Shown: positions 16,094 to 25,299, counted from the first letter of the stretch. The stretch is 35,758 nucleotides of DNA from an uncultured Tateyamaria sp. (GCF_947504105.1 NZ_CANNGP010000040.1:1-35758), one strand, 5' to 3'. Program-made: numbers and translations. Notes: generated by a model from the sequence alone, not told the origin.

Positions 16094-16477
16094 ATGGGCA
16101 TTCTCAACACGCTGTTGCGCGCGGTGACTTGGTGGAACGGCCAAACGCTTAATACGCAGATATTTACGGCTCGAAAGGGCGTGAAAGTTGGCGAAGACAG
16201 CGAGGGCAACGTCTTCTACAAGACGCATGATGATCGCCGCCGCTGGGTCATCTACAATGGTGAGGCTGAGGCGAGCCGTGTGGATCCCGAGTGGCACGGC
16301 TGGCTGCACCGCACATGGGACGAGCCGCCAACCGACAAGCCGCTCACACGCAAGGATTGGGAAAAACCGCACCAGCCGAACCTGACCGGGACGGCCTTGG
16401 CCTATGCCCCTGCGGGGTCCATCCGCCGCGCTGAACCGGCCGAGCGGTCCGACTACGAAGCCTGGACGCCCGAATAA
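16094..16477 (+). CDS. NADH:ubiquinone oxidoreductase accessory subunit, NDUFA12/B17.2 family
   Basis: 127-residue homologue of mitochondrial complex I subunit NDUFA12, a supernumerary subunit also found in alphaproteobacteria. The conserved features are the N-terminal [54 protein letters not shown] and [13 protein letters not shown], with the proline-rich [18 protein letters not shown]. No transmembrane segment; expected on the matrix-facing (cytoplasmic) side of complex I. A GGAGG ribosome site precedes the ATG. The MlaD gene follows directly at the stop codon. The other complex I genes are not in this window. Confidence 0.95.
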   Translation: MGILNTLLRAVTWWNGQTLNTQIFTARKGVKVGEDSEGNVFYKTHDDRRRWVIYNGEAEASRVDPEWHGWLHRTWDEPPTDKPLTRKDWEKPHQPNLTGTALAYAPAGSIRRAEPAERSDYEAWTPE

Positions 16478-16930
16478 ATGGCCGAGAACACGAGCGAGGT
16501 TCTGGTTGGCGGTGTTGTGCTGGCGGCAGCTATTGGATTTGCCGTGTACGGCGCCCAAGTTGCAGGCCTTGGCAGCAACAATGGCGCTGCCTATCCACTG
16601 ACAGCCAGTTTCCGCAGCCTTGAAGGCGTGAGCATCGGCACCGATGTGCGGCTCGCAGGTGTTAAGGTTGGCACTGTTACAGATGTGGCCTTGAACCCGG
16701 AAACGTATCGGGCCGACACGGTGGTGTCAGTGCGGTCCGACACGCAAATCCCGGATGACAGCGCCATTGTCATCAGCTCCGAAGGGTTGCTGGGCGGCAA
16801 CTTCGTTGAAATCATGCCCGGTGGTTCCCCCTTCTACTTCGAAGCTGGCGATGAAATTATCGATACTCAGGGCTCGGTGAGCCTGATTTCCCTGCTGCTG
16901 AAATTCGTCTCGGGGGGCGAAGACGAATGA
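16478..16930 (+). CDS. mlaD: MlaD-family lipid-asymmetry MCE protein
   Basis: 150-residue membrane-anchored protein. One transmembrane helix (about residues 8-28) is followed by a single MCE domain (YPLTASFRSLEGVSIGTDVRLAGVKVGTVTDVAL) and the SSEGLLGGNFVEIMPGG block. MlaD forms a periplasmic hexamer bound to the MlaFEB transporter that moves phospholipids between membranes. The other Mla genes are absent here, so the partner ATPase and permease must be elsewhere. The start is the ATG immediately after the preceding stop, with no clear ribosome site, suggesting coupling. It overlaps the next gene as ATGA. Confidence 0.9.
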   Translation: MAENTSEVLVGGVVLAAAIGFAVYGAQVAGLGSNNGAAYPLTASFRSLEGVSIGTDVRLAGVKVGTVTDVALNPETYRADTVVSVRSDTQIPDDSAIVISSEGLLGGNFVEIMPGGSPFYFEAGDEIIDTQGSVSLISLLLKFVSGGEDE

Positions 16931-17301
16931 TACGGCGCGCCGCACATGTTGCGGTGCTGGCGATCGCGTTGCAAAGCACCGGGATCGCCGCCGCGCAACA
17001 GGAAACGGAATCCGCTCAGGGCGCTGTTCTGCGCGGGTTGGACAAGTTCAGCGGTCAGGTTGTTGATATTCAGATGCAGGCGGGTCGCACGGTGCGGTTT
17101 GCGCGTCTCAGCATCACCCTGACCGAGTGTCGGTACCCGTCTGGCAATCCGTCAAGCAACGCTTATGCCGGTTTGCAGATCACAGAAGCCGGGAAAGACG
17201 GCGTGGTATTCTCTGGCTGGATGATTGCCTCTGCCCCCGCTTTGAACGCGATGGAGCATCCGCGTTATGACGTCTGGGTCATGCGCTGCACCACGTCATA
17301 G
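16927..17301 (+). CDS. DUF2155 family secreted protein
   Basis: 124 residues with a signal peptide (about 1-23, ending AAA-QQ). The mature part matches my memory of DUF2155: GAVLRGLDKFSGQV, then FARLSITLTECRYPSGNPSSNAYAGLQI, GWMIASAPALNAMEHPRYDVWVM(R)C. Two cysteines, one in TECRYP and one near the C-terminus, could form a disulfide. Function is unknown. It is the third gene of the unit that starts at 16094 and overlaps mlaD by four bases. Its 3' end overlaps the convergent aat by 37 bases. Confidence 0.85.
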   Translation: MIRRAAHVAVLAIALQSTGIAAAQQETESAQGAVLRGLDKFSGQVVDIQMQAGRTVRFARLSITLTECRYPSGNPSSNAYAGLQITEAGKDGVVFSGWMIASAPALNAMEHPRYDVWVMRCTTS

Positions 17302-17912
17302 AGCGTTCCTACAGGGATCGCGTCAAAATCAGCGCTGTGCACGCTTAGCGCCCGCTCAAGACGCGCGTGATATGTGGCGCGTGTGATTTCCGTGGCACCA
17401 AGGCTGGCCAAATGCGTTGTCAGAAACTGAGTGTCGAACAGGACAAACCCTGCACGGCGCAAGTGGTCCACGGCTGCCGCCAACGCCATCTTTGATGCAT
17501 TTGCTCGGCGCGAAAACATGCTTTCGCCAAAAAATGCACCTTTCAAAACAACACCGTACACGCCACCAACCAGATGCGGCCCATCCCATATCTCGATTGA
17601 CCTTGCCTGCTTTCTTGCGTGCAATGCGTTGTAAAGGTTTCGAATTTCCGGGTTAATCCACGTGTCGATCCGGTCCGCGCAGCCTTCGACTACAGCGTTG
17701 AAATCGGCATCGGCTCGCAATGTCCAATCGCTGCGTCGCATGGCGCGCGCGAGCGACCGAGACATATGAAAGCCGTCAAGCGGCAAGATCCCACGCATGC
17801 GCGGATCGACCCAGAACACTTCCGGATCGTCGCGCGATTCTGCCATCGGAAAAATGCCCGAGGCATAGCCCTGCAACAACAGGTTGGGGGTCAGTCGAAT
17901 GTCGTCTTTCAT
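17265..17912 (-). CDS. aat: leucyl/phenylalanyl-tRNA--protein transferase
   Basis: Transfers Leu or Phe from tRNA to N-terminal Lys/Arg of proteins, tagging them for ClpAP under the N-end rule. The 215-residue protein has the family blocks LLLQGYASGIFPMAE, VFWVDPRMRGILPLDGFHMSRSL, IEIWDGPHLVGGVYGV and GAFFGESMFSRRANASKMAL, with FDTQFLTTHLASLGA near the end. The start at 17912 (MKDDIRLTP) is chosen. In-frame ATGs at 17960 and 18002 fall at or beyond the accC terminator. Its final 37 bases overlap the DUF2155 gene on the other strand. Confidence 0.94.
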   Translation of the reverse strand: MKDDIRLTPNLLLQGYASGIFPMAESRDDPEVFWVDPRMRGILPLDGFHMSRSLARAMRRSDWTLRADADFNAVVEGCADRIDTWINPEIRNLYNALHARKQARSIEIWDGPHLVGGVYGVVLKGAFFGESMFSRRANASKMALAAAVDHLRRAGFVLFDTQFLTTHLASLGATEITRATYHARLERALSVHSADFDAIPVGTLYDVVQRMTQTS

Positions 17913-17960
17913 GTGCGGGTCCGCCGGGAATGAACGCAGACTACTCCTCTGTCCGGACAT

Positions 17961-17987
17961 AAAAAAGGGACCGCATACAGCGATCCC
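17961..17987 (-). terminator. intrinsic terminator of the accBC operon
   Basis: On the minus strand GGGATCGC (17987-17980) pairs with GCGGTCCC (17974-17967), with one G-T pair and a five-base loop, followed by TTTTTT. It begins about 20 bases behind the accC stop. The position also argues that aat starts downstream of it. Confidence 0.85.
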
Positions 17988-18008
17988 TACATTCTTGATC
18001 ACTGGTCG

Positions 18009-19355
18009 CTATTCAGCCTGTTCTTCCAGCCATTTTTCCAGCCAGTGGATGTTGTAATCCCCGGTGTGGATGTCCTTTTCAGCTAAAAGCGCATGAAACA
18101 GAGGCACGGTTGTGTCGATTCCGTCGATGATCAACTCACCCAAGGCCCGGTTCAGACGTGCAAGCGCCTCGGCCCGGTTGCGGCCGTGCACAATCAGCTT
18201 CCCGATCAAGCTGTCGTAGTACGGCGGGATCGAATAGCCATCATAGAGAGCCGAATCTATACGCACGCCGAGACCGCCGGGCGCGTGATACTGCGTGATC
18301 CGACCTGGCGACGGCGTGAAGTCTGGCAGTTTCTCCGCATTCAGGCGCACTTCGATCGAATGACCGTTAATCTGCAAATCGTCCTGCTGGAATGACATGT
18401 CCATGCCGGACGCCACACGGATTTGTTCACGCACCAAGTCGACGCCAAAGATGGCCTCGGTCACCGGGTGTTCCACCTGCAGGCGCGTGTTCATCTCGAT
18501 GAAGTAGAACTCGCCATTCTCATACAGGAACTCGATGGTGCCTGCGCCGATATAGTTGATCTTGGACACGGCCTCGGCACAGACACGGCCAATCTCTGCT
18601 CGCTCTTCGGCACTGATGGCGGGGCCGGGGGCTTCCTCGAATACTTTCTGATGACGGCGTTGCAGCGAACAGTCGCGTTCGCCCAGATGCACCGCGCGGC
18701 CTTTGCCGTCGCCAAAGACCTGGATTTCGATATGGCGCGGGGTGGTCAGGTATTTCTCGATATAGACTTCATCATTGCCAAACGCTGCTTTGCCTTCGGC
18801 GCGCGCAGTCATGAATGCGCTTTCCATGTCGGCAGCGGTCTGCGCAACCTTCATGCCGCGCCCGCCGCCGCCTGCGGTGGCTTTGATGATGACGGGATAC
18901 CCCATTTCATCGCCAAGTTTCTTGGCATCTTCGAGGGTCGCAACACCACCTTCTGACCCGGGTACGCACGGCACTCCAAGCGCCTTCATCGTATCCTTGG
19001 CGGTGATCTTGTCGCCCATGACGCGGATGTGTTCCGCGGTGGGGCCAATAAAGGTCAGGCCGTGATCTTCGACAATCTGCACGAACTGCGCGTTTTCGGA
19101 AAGAAAGCCATAGCCAGGATGGATCGCTTCGGCGCCCGTAATTTCGCAAGCCGAAATGATGGCTGGAAAACTCAGATAGGATTGCGGCGACGCGGGCGGT
19201 CCGATGCATACGGATTCGTCGGCCATACGTACATGCATGGCGTCGGCGTCTGCGGTGGAGTGCACGGCAACGGTGGCAATGCCCATCTCGCGCGCGGCAC
19301 GGATGACGCGCAGGGCGATCTCTCCGCGGTTGGCAATCAGGATTTTGTTGAACAT
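18009..19355 (-). CDS. accC: acetyl-CoA carboxylase biotin carboxylase subunit
   Basis: ATP-grasp enzyme that carboxylates the biotin of BCCP with bicarbonate, the first half of malonyl-CoA synthesis for fatty acids. 448 residues, the normal length. Visible blocks: [20 protein letters not shown] at the start, [11 protein letters not shown], the glycine-rich ATP loop [24 protein letters not shown] and [18 protein letters not shown] with the catalytic region. It lies ten bases behind accB, with AAGGGT as ribosome site, and is closed by an intrinsic terminator. The partner accA and accD genes are elsewhere. Confidence 0.97.
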   Translation of the reverse strand: MFNKILIANRGEIALRVIRAAREMGIATVAVHSTADADAMHVRMADESVCIGPPASPQSYLSFPAIISACEITGAEAIHPGYGFLSENAQFVQIVEDHGLTFIGPTAEHIRVMGDKITAKDTMKALGVPCVPGSEGGVATLEDAKKLGDEMGYPVIIKATAGGGGRGMKVAQTAADMESAFMTARAEGKAAFGNDEVYIEKYLTTPRHIEIQVFGDGKGRAVHLGERDCSLQRRHQKVFEEAPGPAISAEERAEIGRVCAEAVSKINYIGAGTIEFLYENGEFYFIEMNTRLQVEHPVTEAIFGVDLVREQIRVASGMDMSFQQDDLQINGHSIEVRLNAEKLPDFTPSPGRITQYHAPGGLGVRIDSALYDGYSIPPYYDSLIGKLIVHGRNRAEALARLNRALGELIIDGIDTTVPLFHALLAEKDIHTGDYNIHWLEKWLEEQAE

Positions 19356-19365
19356 GTGCAGACCC

Positions 19366-19860
19366 TTATTCGAGGATCACAAGCGGTGCGCCAAATTCTA
19401 CGGCTGCCCCATCATCAACAAGGATCCGCTTGACCGTGCCTGCGCGTGGGGCCGGGATGTGGTTCATGGTTTTCATCGCCTCAACGATGAGCAGCGTGTC
19501 ACCTTCACTGACCTGCTGGCCCACCTTGATAAAGGACGGCGCCCCGGGCTCGGCCTGCATGTACACGGTGCCGACCATGGGGGATGTGACGGCGCCGGGG
19601 TCATTGGCGGGATCGGCTGCAGGTTCCGATGCCGTAGCGGCAGCGGCAGGTGCCGCGGCAGGCGCTGCTGCGGCGACAGGAGCAGGGGCGGCGACTTGCG
19701 TGACAACCTGTTGCGCTGTCTGGCGCGACACACGCACGTTCAGGCTGTCGTCTTCGCCATATTCGCGTTTGACCTGAAGTTCCGTCAGATCGTTTTCTCG
19801 CAGCAGTTCGGCCAGCGCCTGGATAAAGGCCACGTCCGCGTCATGGTTGCTTTTTGTCAT
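19366..19860 (-). CDS. accB: acetyl-CoA carboxylase biotin carboxyl carrier protein
   Basis: 164-residue BCCP. The N-terminal domain ([20 protein letters not shown]) is joined by an Ala/Pro-rich linker (about residues 65-95) to the biotinyl domain. The biotinylated lysine is Lys130 in [13 protein letters not shown]; the residue after EAMK is Thr rather than the frequent Met, as in many alphaproteobacteria. The start at 19860 is chosen because GAGGACAAGA precedes it; an in-frame ATG at 19905 adds a short arginine-rich leader without a good ribosome site. First gene of accBC. Confidence 0.95.
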   Translation of the reverse strand: MTKSNHDADVAFIQALAELLRENDLTELQVKREYGEDDSLNVRVSRQTAQQVVTQVAAPAPVAAAAPAAAPAAAATASEPAADPANDPGAVTSPMVGTVYMQAEPGAPSFIKVGQQVSEGDTLLIVEAMKTMNHIPAPRAGTVKRILVDDGAAVEFGAPLVILE

Positions 19861-20043
19861 TCTTGTCCTCAACGATTGCCAAAGGCGCGCTGCGCGCCCT
19901 GCCATGTATGGCCGCGCTTATATCCTTGGATGCAGTTGGTGGAAAGCGCCCATGCTGACGTTTGGTCACCGGGCGCAATCCAAGCCACATGCTGTTGCAA
20001 CTTCAGTCACAGTGTGAGGTTGAAAGACCTGATGCAGCGACAC
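19861..20043. other. promoter-bearing gap upstream of accB
   Basis: Between the accB start and the terminator of the Liv operon. No gene is seen. The accB promoter should be in it but no clear -35/-10 pair stands out. Confidence 0.3.
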
Positions 20044-20070
20044 AAAAAAGGGCCCGCTTCGGGGCCCTTT
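20044..20070 (-). terminator. intrinsic terminator of the second Liv-type operon
   Basis: AAAGGGCCC (20047-20055) and GGGCCCTTT (20062-20070) with loop GCTTCG. Read on the minus strand, the stem is followed by TTTTTTGTG. It lies about 30 bases behind the livF stop on that strand. Confidence 0.85.
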
Positions 20071-20098
20071 CGTTCAGTCTTTGCATGATGCATTACCG

Positions 20099-20854
20099 TC
20101 AGATGGCCAGATACTCTGCCCGCAATTCCTCGTTTTCAAGCACTTCGGCAGCTGTGCCGTCGAATACGATACCGCCGGTGTCAAGGATCACAGCCCGGTC
20201 TGCCAGTTGCAATGCGCGCACGGCGTTCTGTTCCACGATCACGGTCGTGATTCCCTGCTCTTTGATGATCGTGAGGGTTTTTTCAATCTCGTCGACAATG
20301 ACAGGTGCCAGCCCTTCGTAGGGTTCATCCAGCAAAAGCACCTTGATGTCCCGGGCCAGAGCACGTGCGATGGCAAGCATTTGCTGTTCGCCGCCCGACA
20401 GGGTCGTGCCCTCTTGGGTGCGCCGTTCGCCAAGACGTGGGAACAGGTCGTAAAGCCGTTCGATTGACCAACCAATCGGCGGGGCAATCTGGGCAAGCTT
20501 CAGGTTCTCTTCGACCGTGAGACCCGGGATGATGCGGCGATCTTCGGGCACCAAGCCCAGACCTGCCTGACTTGCCTCGTGGCTCGACATCTTGTGCAGC
20601 GGTTGGTGGTCCAGCCAAATCTCGCCATGGGTCACCTGCGGATCACCAATACGGGCGATCGACCGCAAGGTCGATGTCTTGCCCGCGCCATTGCGGCCCA
20701 GAAGGGCAAGGATCTCACCCTCGTGCACGTTAAAGCTGATGCCTTGCACGATGTAGCTTTCACCGTAATAGGCGTGCATGTCCCATACGCTTAGGAAGGC
20801 GGGCGCGGTCTGGGCGTGGCTGATGCCTTTGGAAAAGTCCGGTTTGACGTTCAT
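20099..20854 (-). CDS. ABC transporter ATP-binding protein, LivF family (second Liv-type system)
   Basis: 251-residue ATPase, last gene of the leftward operon. Walker A GRNGAGKTST, signature LSGGEQQMLAIARALA, Walker B VLLLDEPYEGLAP and TVIVEQNAVRAL in place of the switch histidine, as is normal in LivF. There is an N-terminal extension of about 22 residues before VWDMHAYYGES. Start at 20854 with GAGGAG ribosome site. It forms a heterodimer with the LivG-type protein encoded 12 bases upstream. Confidence 0.93.
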   Translation of the reverse strand: MNVKPDFSKGISHAQTAPAFLSVWDMHAYYGESYIVQGISFNVHEGEILALLGRNGAGKTSTLRSIARIGDPQVTHGEIWLDHQPLHKMSSHEASQAGLGLVPEDRRIIPGLTVEENLKLAQIAPPIGWSIERLYDLFPRLGERRTQEGTTLSGGEQQMLAIARALARDIKVLLLDEPYEGLAPVIVDEIEKTLTIIKEQGITTVIVEQNAVRALQLADRAVILDTGGIVFDGTAAEVLENEELRAEYLAI

Positions 20855-20866
20855 CTGTTCAGCTCC

Positions 20867-21631
20867 TCACGCAGCATCTTGGGTTTCGCCCAGATACGCT
20901 TCGCGCACCTTGGGGTGGCCCTTGATATTGTCGGGTGTGTCTTCGACCAGCGGTGTGCCTTGGGCCAGAACGGTGATCCGCTCGGCCAGGCTGAACACCA
21001 CATGCATGTCGTGTTCGATGATCGAGATGGTGATGTCCCGCTCGTCCTTGATCTGCTTGAGCAGGTCGATCGTGTTGTTGGTGTCGGCCCGCGCCATGCC
21101 GGCGGTGGGTTCGTCCAACAACAGCAGGCGTGGTTCCTGGGACAGGCACATGCCAATCTCAAGCCGCCGCTTATCACCACGTGACATCGAGGCCGCGTTC
21201 ATGTGCCGTTTGTCGGCCATGCTCATGTCCTCGAGCACCTGCTCGGCCCGTTCAATGATCTCCTTATCCTTCATCATCGCGGCATAGGCGTTGGCGGTGA
21301 AAGCCCCGTCGCGCTTGGCAAAGCAGGGGATCATCATGTTTTCCATGACGCTCAGATCACCAAAGATCTCTGGCGTCTGGAACACGCGGCTGATGCCCAT
21401 CTGGTTGATCTCGAACGGCTTGCGACCCAATACGGACTGCCCGTCGAACATGACCGACCCGGTGTCGGGGATCAGCTTGCCCACCAGGCAGTTCAGCAGG
21501 GTGGACTTGCCCGCACCGTTTGGCCCGATGATGGCATGTACCGTGTTTTCGGTGACGCTCAGGTTCACATCTCCAAGAGCTTGCAGGCCACCGAACCGTT
21601 TACCTACGTTTTTGACTTCAAGAATACCCAT
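20867..21631 (-). CDS. ABC transporter ATP-binding protein, LivG family (second Liv-type system)
   Basis: 254-residue ATPase. Walker A GPNGAGKST, LivG-specific ISRVFQTPEIFGDLSVMENM, signature MSRGDKRRLEIGMCLSQ (SRGD variant of LSGGQ), Walker B LLLLDEPTAGMARAD and switch-His in SIIEHDMHVV. The SRGD signature is typical of the urea/amide-type UrtD-like branch as far as I recall, which agrees with the binding protein of this operon. AAGGAGAG precedes the ATG. Operon order is binding protein, LivH, LivM, LivG, LivF. Confidence 0.92.
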   Translation of the reverse strand: MGILEVKNVGKRFGGLQALGDVNLSVTENTVHAIIGPNGAGKSTLLNCLVGKLIPDTGSVMFDGQSVLGRKPFEINQMGISRVFQTPEIFGDLSVMENMMIPCFAKRDGAFTANAYAAMMKDKEIIERAEQVLEDMSMADKRHMNAASMSRGDKRRLEIGMCLSQEPRLLLLDEPTAGMARADTNNTIDLLKQIKDERDITISIIEHDMHVVFSLAERITVLAQGTPLVEDTPDNIKGHPKVREAYLGETQDAA

Positions 21632-21643
21632 TGGTTTCTCTCC

Positions 21644-22843
21644 TTATTCCGCAGGCGTGGTTTTGCCGTCAGGCGTGTCGGTGGACTTCTTCTTGCGACC
21701 AAAGAGGCGCGCAACGCGTTGGCCACCCTCGACCAAACCACCGGGCAAAAAGATCACGACCAGCATAAAGATCAGACCAAGGGTCAGGTGCCAACCCTTG
21801 CCAATGAAGGGGTAGATCAGCGTGACAACAAAGTCTTCAAGCCCATCGGGCAGGAAGGCAAACCATGTGTGCAGGATGTCTGAATTGATCTTGGACAGGA
21901 TGTTTTCCATGTACTTGATCGCGCCTGCGCCCAAAACAGGTCCGATCAGTGTGCCCACACCGCCCAGAATGGACATGAGCACGACTTCACCCGAGGCGGT
22001 CCAGAACATCCGTTCTGCACCCACCTGCGTGTCCATCGCCACCATCAGGCCGCCGGCCAGACCGGCATACATGCCAGAGATCACAAAGGCGGCCAGCGTG
22101 TATGGTTTGGCGTTCAGGCCGGTATAGTTCAGGCGTTGCTGGTTCGATTTCACTGCCCGCAGCATCATGCCAAAAGGTGAGCGGAAGATGCGGATCGACA
22201 GGTAGAAGGCCAGCAGCATCACGATGCCTGCAAGGTAGTATCCGGCATTGAAGGTAAAGACCCAAGCCCCGACATCGAGGTTGAAGCTTGATCCCATCTC
22301 AAGCCCGAACAGATTGGCCTTTGGCGTGCCACCATTGGCCAATGCGCCGTCCAGAATGCGGGGGTCGTTGATCTTTGGCTGCAGGCCCGTTTCGCCGCCC
22401 GTGATCGGTGTCAAAACCGAATAGGCAAGCGAGTAGGACATCTGTGCAAAGGCCAGCGTCAGGATCGAGAAGTAGATGCCTGAGCGACGCAGACTGATCC
22501 ACCCAACGGCAAGGCTGAAGATGCCTGCCACGATGACCGACACGATGATGGCGGGGATCACGTTCATGGTCAGCAGCTTCATCATCCAGATCGCAGCATA
22601 CGAGCCCACACCCAGGAAGGCCGCGTGTCCAAAGGACAGGTAGCCGGTGAGGCCGAACAGGATGTTGAACCCGATGGCAAAGATGCCAAAGATTACGAAA
22701 CGCTGCATCAGGTCAGGATAACCTGCGTTGAACTGCGCCATGCCGGACCCTTCAGGGAAGGGGTTCAGGATGAAGGGGGCCAATGCCACCAGCACGGCAA
22801 CCAGCAGGAGCAGGCGAAAGTCTTTTTTGTCCAGTCCAAACAT
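21644..22843 (-). CDS. ABC transporter permease, LivM family (second Liv-type system)
   Basis: 399-residue permease, clearly longer than the 328-residue LivM of the first cluster. LivM blocks [38 protein letters not shown] and [27 protein letters not shown] are visible. The extra length is a periplasmic insertion (about residues 150-200, [20 protein letters not shown] and onward) and a charged cytoplasmic tail ([14 protein letters not shown]). It starts three bases behind the livH stop with GAGGA as ribosome site. Confidence 0.92.
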   Translation of the reverse strand: MFGLDKKDFRLLLLVAVLVALAPFILNPFPEGSGMAQFNAGYPDLMQRFVIFGIFAIGFNILFGLTGYLSFGHAAFLGVGSYAAIWMMKLLTMNVIPAIIVSVIVAGIFSLAVGWISLRRSGIYFSILTLAFAQMSYSLAYSVLTPITGGETGLQPKINDPRILDGALANGGTPKANLFGLEMGSSFNLDVGAWVFTFNAGYYLAGIVMLLAFYLSIRIFRSPFGMMLRAVKSNQQRLNYTGLNAKPYTLAAFVISGMYAGLAGGLMVAMDTQVGAERMFWTASGEVVLMSILGGVGTLIGPVLGAGAIKYMENILSKINSDILHTWFAFLPDGLEDFVVTLIYPFIGKGWHLTLGLIFMLVVIFLPGGLVEGGQRVARLFGRKKKSTDTPDGKTTPAE

Positions 22844-22846
22844 GGA

Positions 22847-23878
22847 TCAGTCCTCCATCACGCCCTTGCGGCCCATAAGGCCCCGAGGACGGGTCAACAG
22901 AATGATGATGGCCACCAGGTAGATGATGATCTGGTTCAGGCCAGGCAGCACGGCGAGGACCTCCCGCATTGAGGCAAAGCTTTCGAGGATGCCGAGCAGG
23001 AAGCCGGCAGCGACAGCACCGGGCAGGGAGCCCATGCCGCCCACCACAACCACCACGAAGCTAAGGACAAGGAAGTCCATGCCCATGTGGTAGTTTGGTG
23101 AGTTGATCGGCGTGTACATCACTCCGGCAAGACCCGCGACAGCGGCCGCGATACCGAACATCAGTGTAAAGCGGCGGTCGATGTTGATGCCCAGCAGCTG
23201 CACCGTCTCGCGGTCGGCCATACCTGCCCGCACAACCATCCCGAAGGTGGTGAACTGTAGGAAGGCAAACACCGCACCTATGATGACGGCGGCAAAGGCG
23301 AAATAGATGATGCGCCAGTAGGGATAGATGATCGTGTTGGGATCAAAGCCCATCATGGCGCCGAAATCGAACGACCCTTTGAACGCGGCAGGGGCAGGGG
23401 TCGGGATCGGGTTGGCGCCGTAGTAATACTTGATGATCTCTTGCAAAACGATGGCAAGGCCAAACGTCACGAGGATCTGGTCCGCGTGCGGGCGCTTGTA
23501 GAAATGCTTGATCAACCCGCGTTCCATGATGACCCCAATGGCGATCATCACAGGGATGGCAAAGAGGATGGACAGCGGGACGGCCCAGTCGATGATGGCG
23601 GCCCCGGTGCTTTCACCGAACCAATCCATCATGTAAGGCACGTCGACCTTCAGCGGGTTGCCCAGAAAGTCCTTTTGGGTTTCGTCCACGACCGTATGGC
23701 TGAGGGTCAATATCCGGCTCAGCGTGACAGCACAGAACGCGCCAATCATGAAAAGAGCACCGTGGGCGAAGTTCACTACTCCCAAGGTGCCGAAAATCAG
23801 CGTAAGGCCCAGCGCGATCAATGCGTAGGCCGAGCCCTTGTCGAGCCCGTTTAGAATTTGAAGGACAATCGCTTCCAT
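22847..23878 (-). CDS. ABC transporter permease, LivH family (second Liv-type system)
   Basis: 343-residue permease opening with LNGLDKGSAYALIALGLTLIFGTLGVVNFAHGALFMIGAF, the LivH hallmark. It differs from the first cluster's LivH by an insertion of about 40 residues (near 60-105, DETQKDFLGNPLKVDVPYMMDWF) between the first helices. The C-terminal block GGMGSLPGAVAAGFLLGILE is normal. It is preceded by two hairpins that separate it from the binding-protein gene. Confidence 0.92.
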   Translation of the reverse strand: MEAIVLQILNGLDKGSAYALIALGLTLIFGTLGVVNFAHGALFMIGAFCAVTLSRILTLSHTVVDETQKDFLGNPLKVDVPYMMDWFGESTGAAIIDWAVPLSILFAIPVMIAIGVIMERGLIKHFYKRPHADQILVTFGLAIVLQEIIKYYYGANPIPTPAPAAFKGSFDFGAMMGFDPNTIIYPYWRIIYFAFAAVIIGAVFAFLQFTTFGMVVRAGMADRETVQLLGINIDRRFTLMFGIAAAVAGLAGVMYTPINSPNYHMGMDFLVLSFVVVVVGGMGSLPGAVAAGFLLGILESFASMREVLAVLPGLNQIIIYLVAIIILLTRPRGLMGRKGVMED

Positions 23879-23905
23879 CAGCCTGACCTTTGGTTAAGGG
23901 ATGGG

Positions 23906-23954
23906 TGTCCCCGCGGGGACAGGTTGGGAGGGCTGGGGGCCCTCCCAATGTTTT
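23906..23954 (-). other. tandem hairpins between binding-protein and permease genes
   Basis: A perfect 16-base palindrome TGTCCCCGCGGGGACA (23906-23921) is followed by TTGGGAGGGC (23924-23933) pairing with GCCCTCCCAA (23939-23948). The T-run TGTTTT lies on the plus-strand side, so in the direction of the operon there is no U-tail. The likely role is partial termination or 3' protection of the binding-protein message. Confidence 0.6.
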
Positions 23955-23961
23955 CAGCGGC

Positions 23962-25299
23962 TTATGCGCCGGGGTTGCAGGACCCCAGCTCGCCACCGAA
24001 GATCGATGCGTCGTAGGTGACTTGGCTTGTCGGTGTGACTTCCACGATCTCGAGAAGGTCGAACTCGGATGTCGGGTTCTCTTTCCCTTTCACGACCAGC
24101 ACGTCCTTGAAGCACTGGTGGTCTTCGGCGCGGTACAGCGTCTTGCCGTTGCCCATGCCGTCGAACTCGAAGCCTTCGAGAGCTTCGGCAACAGCACATG
24201 GGTTGAACGAACCGGCACGTTCCACAGCGTCTGCATAGAGCAGGGCCTGAACGTAGCAGGTATGTGCGGCCTGCGACGGCGGGAAGCCATACTTGGTGCC
24301 GAAGGACTGAACGAACGCTTTGGAACCTTCGTCCTGCAGCGACCAGTGCCAGTTGGTGGACCCGAAGATCCCCTTCACGTTGGCGCCCGCACCCTTCGCC
24401 ATCAGGCGCGAGTAGAGCGGAACAACGATCTCGAAGTTCTTGTTGTTCACCAGCTTGTCACGCAGGCCGAACTGAACCGCGTTGGTCAGCGAGTTCACCA
24501 TGTTGCCGCCGTAGTGGTTCAGAACCAGAACGTCGGCGCCCGATTGCAGAACCGGCGCGATGTAGGACGAGAAGTCGGTCTGTGTCAGCGGCGTTTTCAC
24601 GGCTGCAACAGTTTCCCAGCCCATGGCTTCGGTCGAGGTACGCACGGCTTCTTCGGTCGTGTAGCCCCAGTTGTAGTCGGCTGTCAGGTGGTACGCTTTA
24701 CGATCCGTGCCGTAGTTGTTGGCCAGGATCGGCGCGAGGGCCGCGCCGGACATATAGGAGTTGAAGAAGTGACGGAAGCCATTCGCCTTCTTGTCCTTAC
24801 CGGTGGTGTCGTTGGAGTGGGTCAGACCGGCCATGAAGATAACGCCTGCCTCTTGGCAGAGCGCCTGCACGGCCACGGCCACGCCCGAGGACGAACCGCC
24901 AGTGATCATCACGGCGCCGTCTTTTTCGATCATCGACCGGGCCGATGCGCGGGCTGCGTCAGATTTGGTCTGCGTGTCACCCGTGACGTATTCGACCTTC
25001 TTGCCCATGATGCCGTTGCCTTGCAGGGCCTTGGACGAGAAAGTGTTCATCAGGCCGCCATCGCCGCCACCGTTCAGGTGCTCGACAGCAAGTTCGTAGG
25101 CGCGCAGTTCATCCGCACCTTCGTCAGCGTAGGGACCAGTTTGCGGCACGTTGAAGCCAAGCGTCACGCTAGAACCAGTAGGTTCGTTCGTGAAAGCAGC
25201 GGCCGACTGCGCCGTAAAGATCGTTGGTGCAGCAACGCCGGTGCCTGCGATGGCACCGGTCTTGAGCACGCCACGACGCGTCAGATTCATTTTGGACAT
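23962..25299 (-). CDS. Tat-exported substrate-binding protein of Liv/urea-amide-type ABC transporter
   Basis: 445-residue periplasmic binding protein. The N-terminus has a twin-arginine signal (LTRRGVLKTGAIAGTGVAAP, then AQSAAA as cleavage region). The mature protein shows LGFNVPQTGPYADEGADELRAYELAVEHLNGGG and ITGGSSSGVAVAVQALCQEAGVIFM. This matches type I periplasmic binding proteins of the branched-chain/urea/amide group. Export by Tat is unusual for such proteins and suggests folding before export. Four cysteines are present in the C-terminal half. The ribosome site is GGGAGGA. The start is preceded by a strong leader hairpin and a promoter with a palindrome over its -35. Ligand unknown; a link to short-chain acids or amides is suggested only by the divergent regulator. 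Confidence 0.9.
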   Translation of the reverse strand: MSKMNLTRRGVLKTGAIAGTGVAAPTIFTAQSAAAFTNEPTGSSVTLGFNVPQTGPYADEGADELRAYELAVEHLNGGGDGGLMNTFSSKALQGNGIMGKKVEYVTGDTQTKSDAARASARSMIEKDGAVMITGGSSSGVAVAVQALCQEAGVIFMAGLTHSNDTTGKDKKANGFRHFFNSYMSGAALAPILANNYGTDRKAYHLTADYNWGYTTEEAVRTSTEAMGWETVAAVKTPLTQTDFSSYIAPVLQSGADVLVLNHYGGNMVNSLTNAVQFGLRDKLVNNKNFEIVVPLYSRLMAKGAGANVKGIFGSTNWHWSLQDEGSKAFVQSFGTKYGFPPSQAAHTCYVQALLYADAVERAGSFNPCAVAEALEGFEFDGMGNGKTLYRAEDHQCFKDVLVVKGKENPTSEFDLLEIVEVTPTSQVTYDASIFGGELGSCNPGA

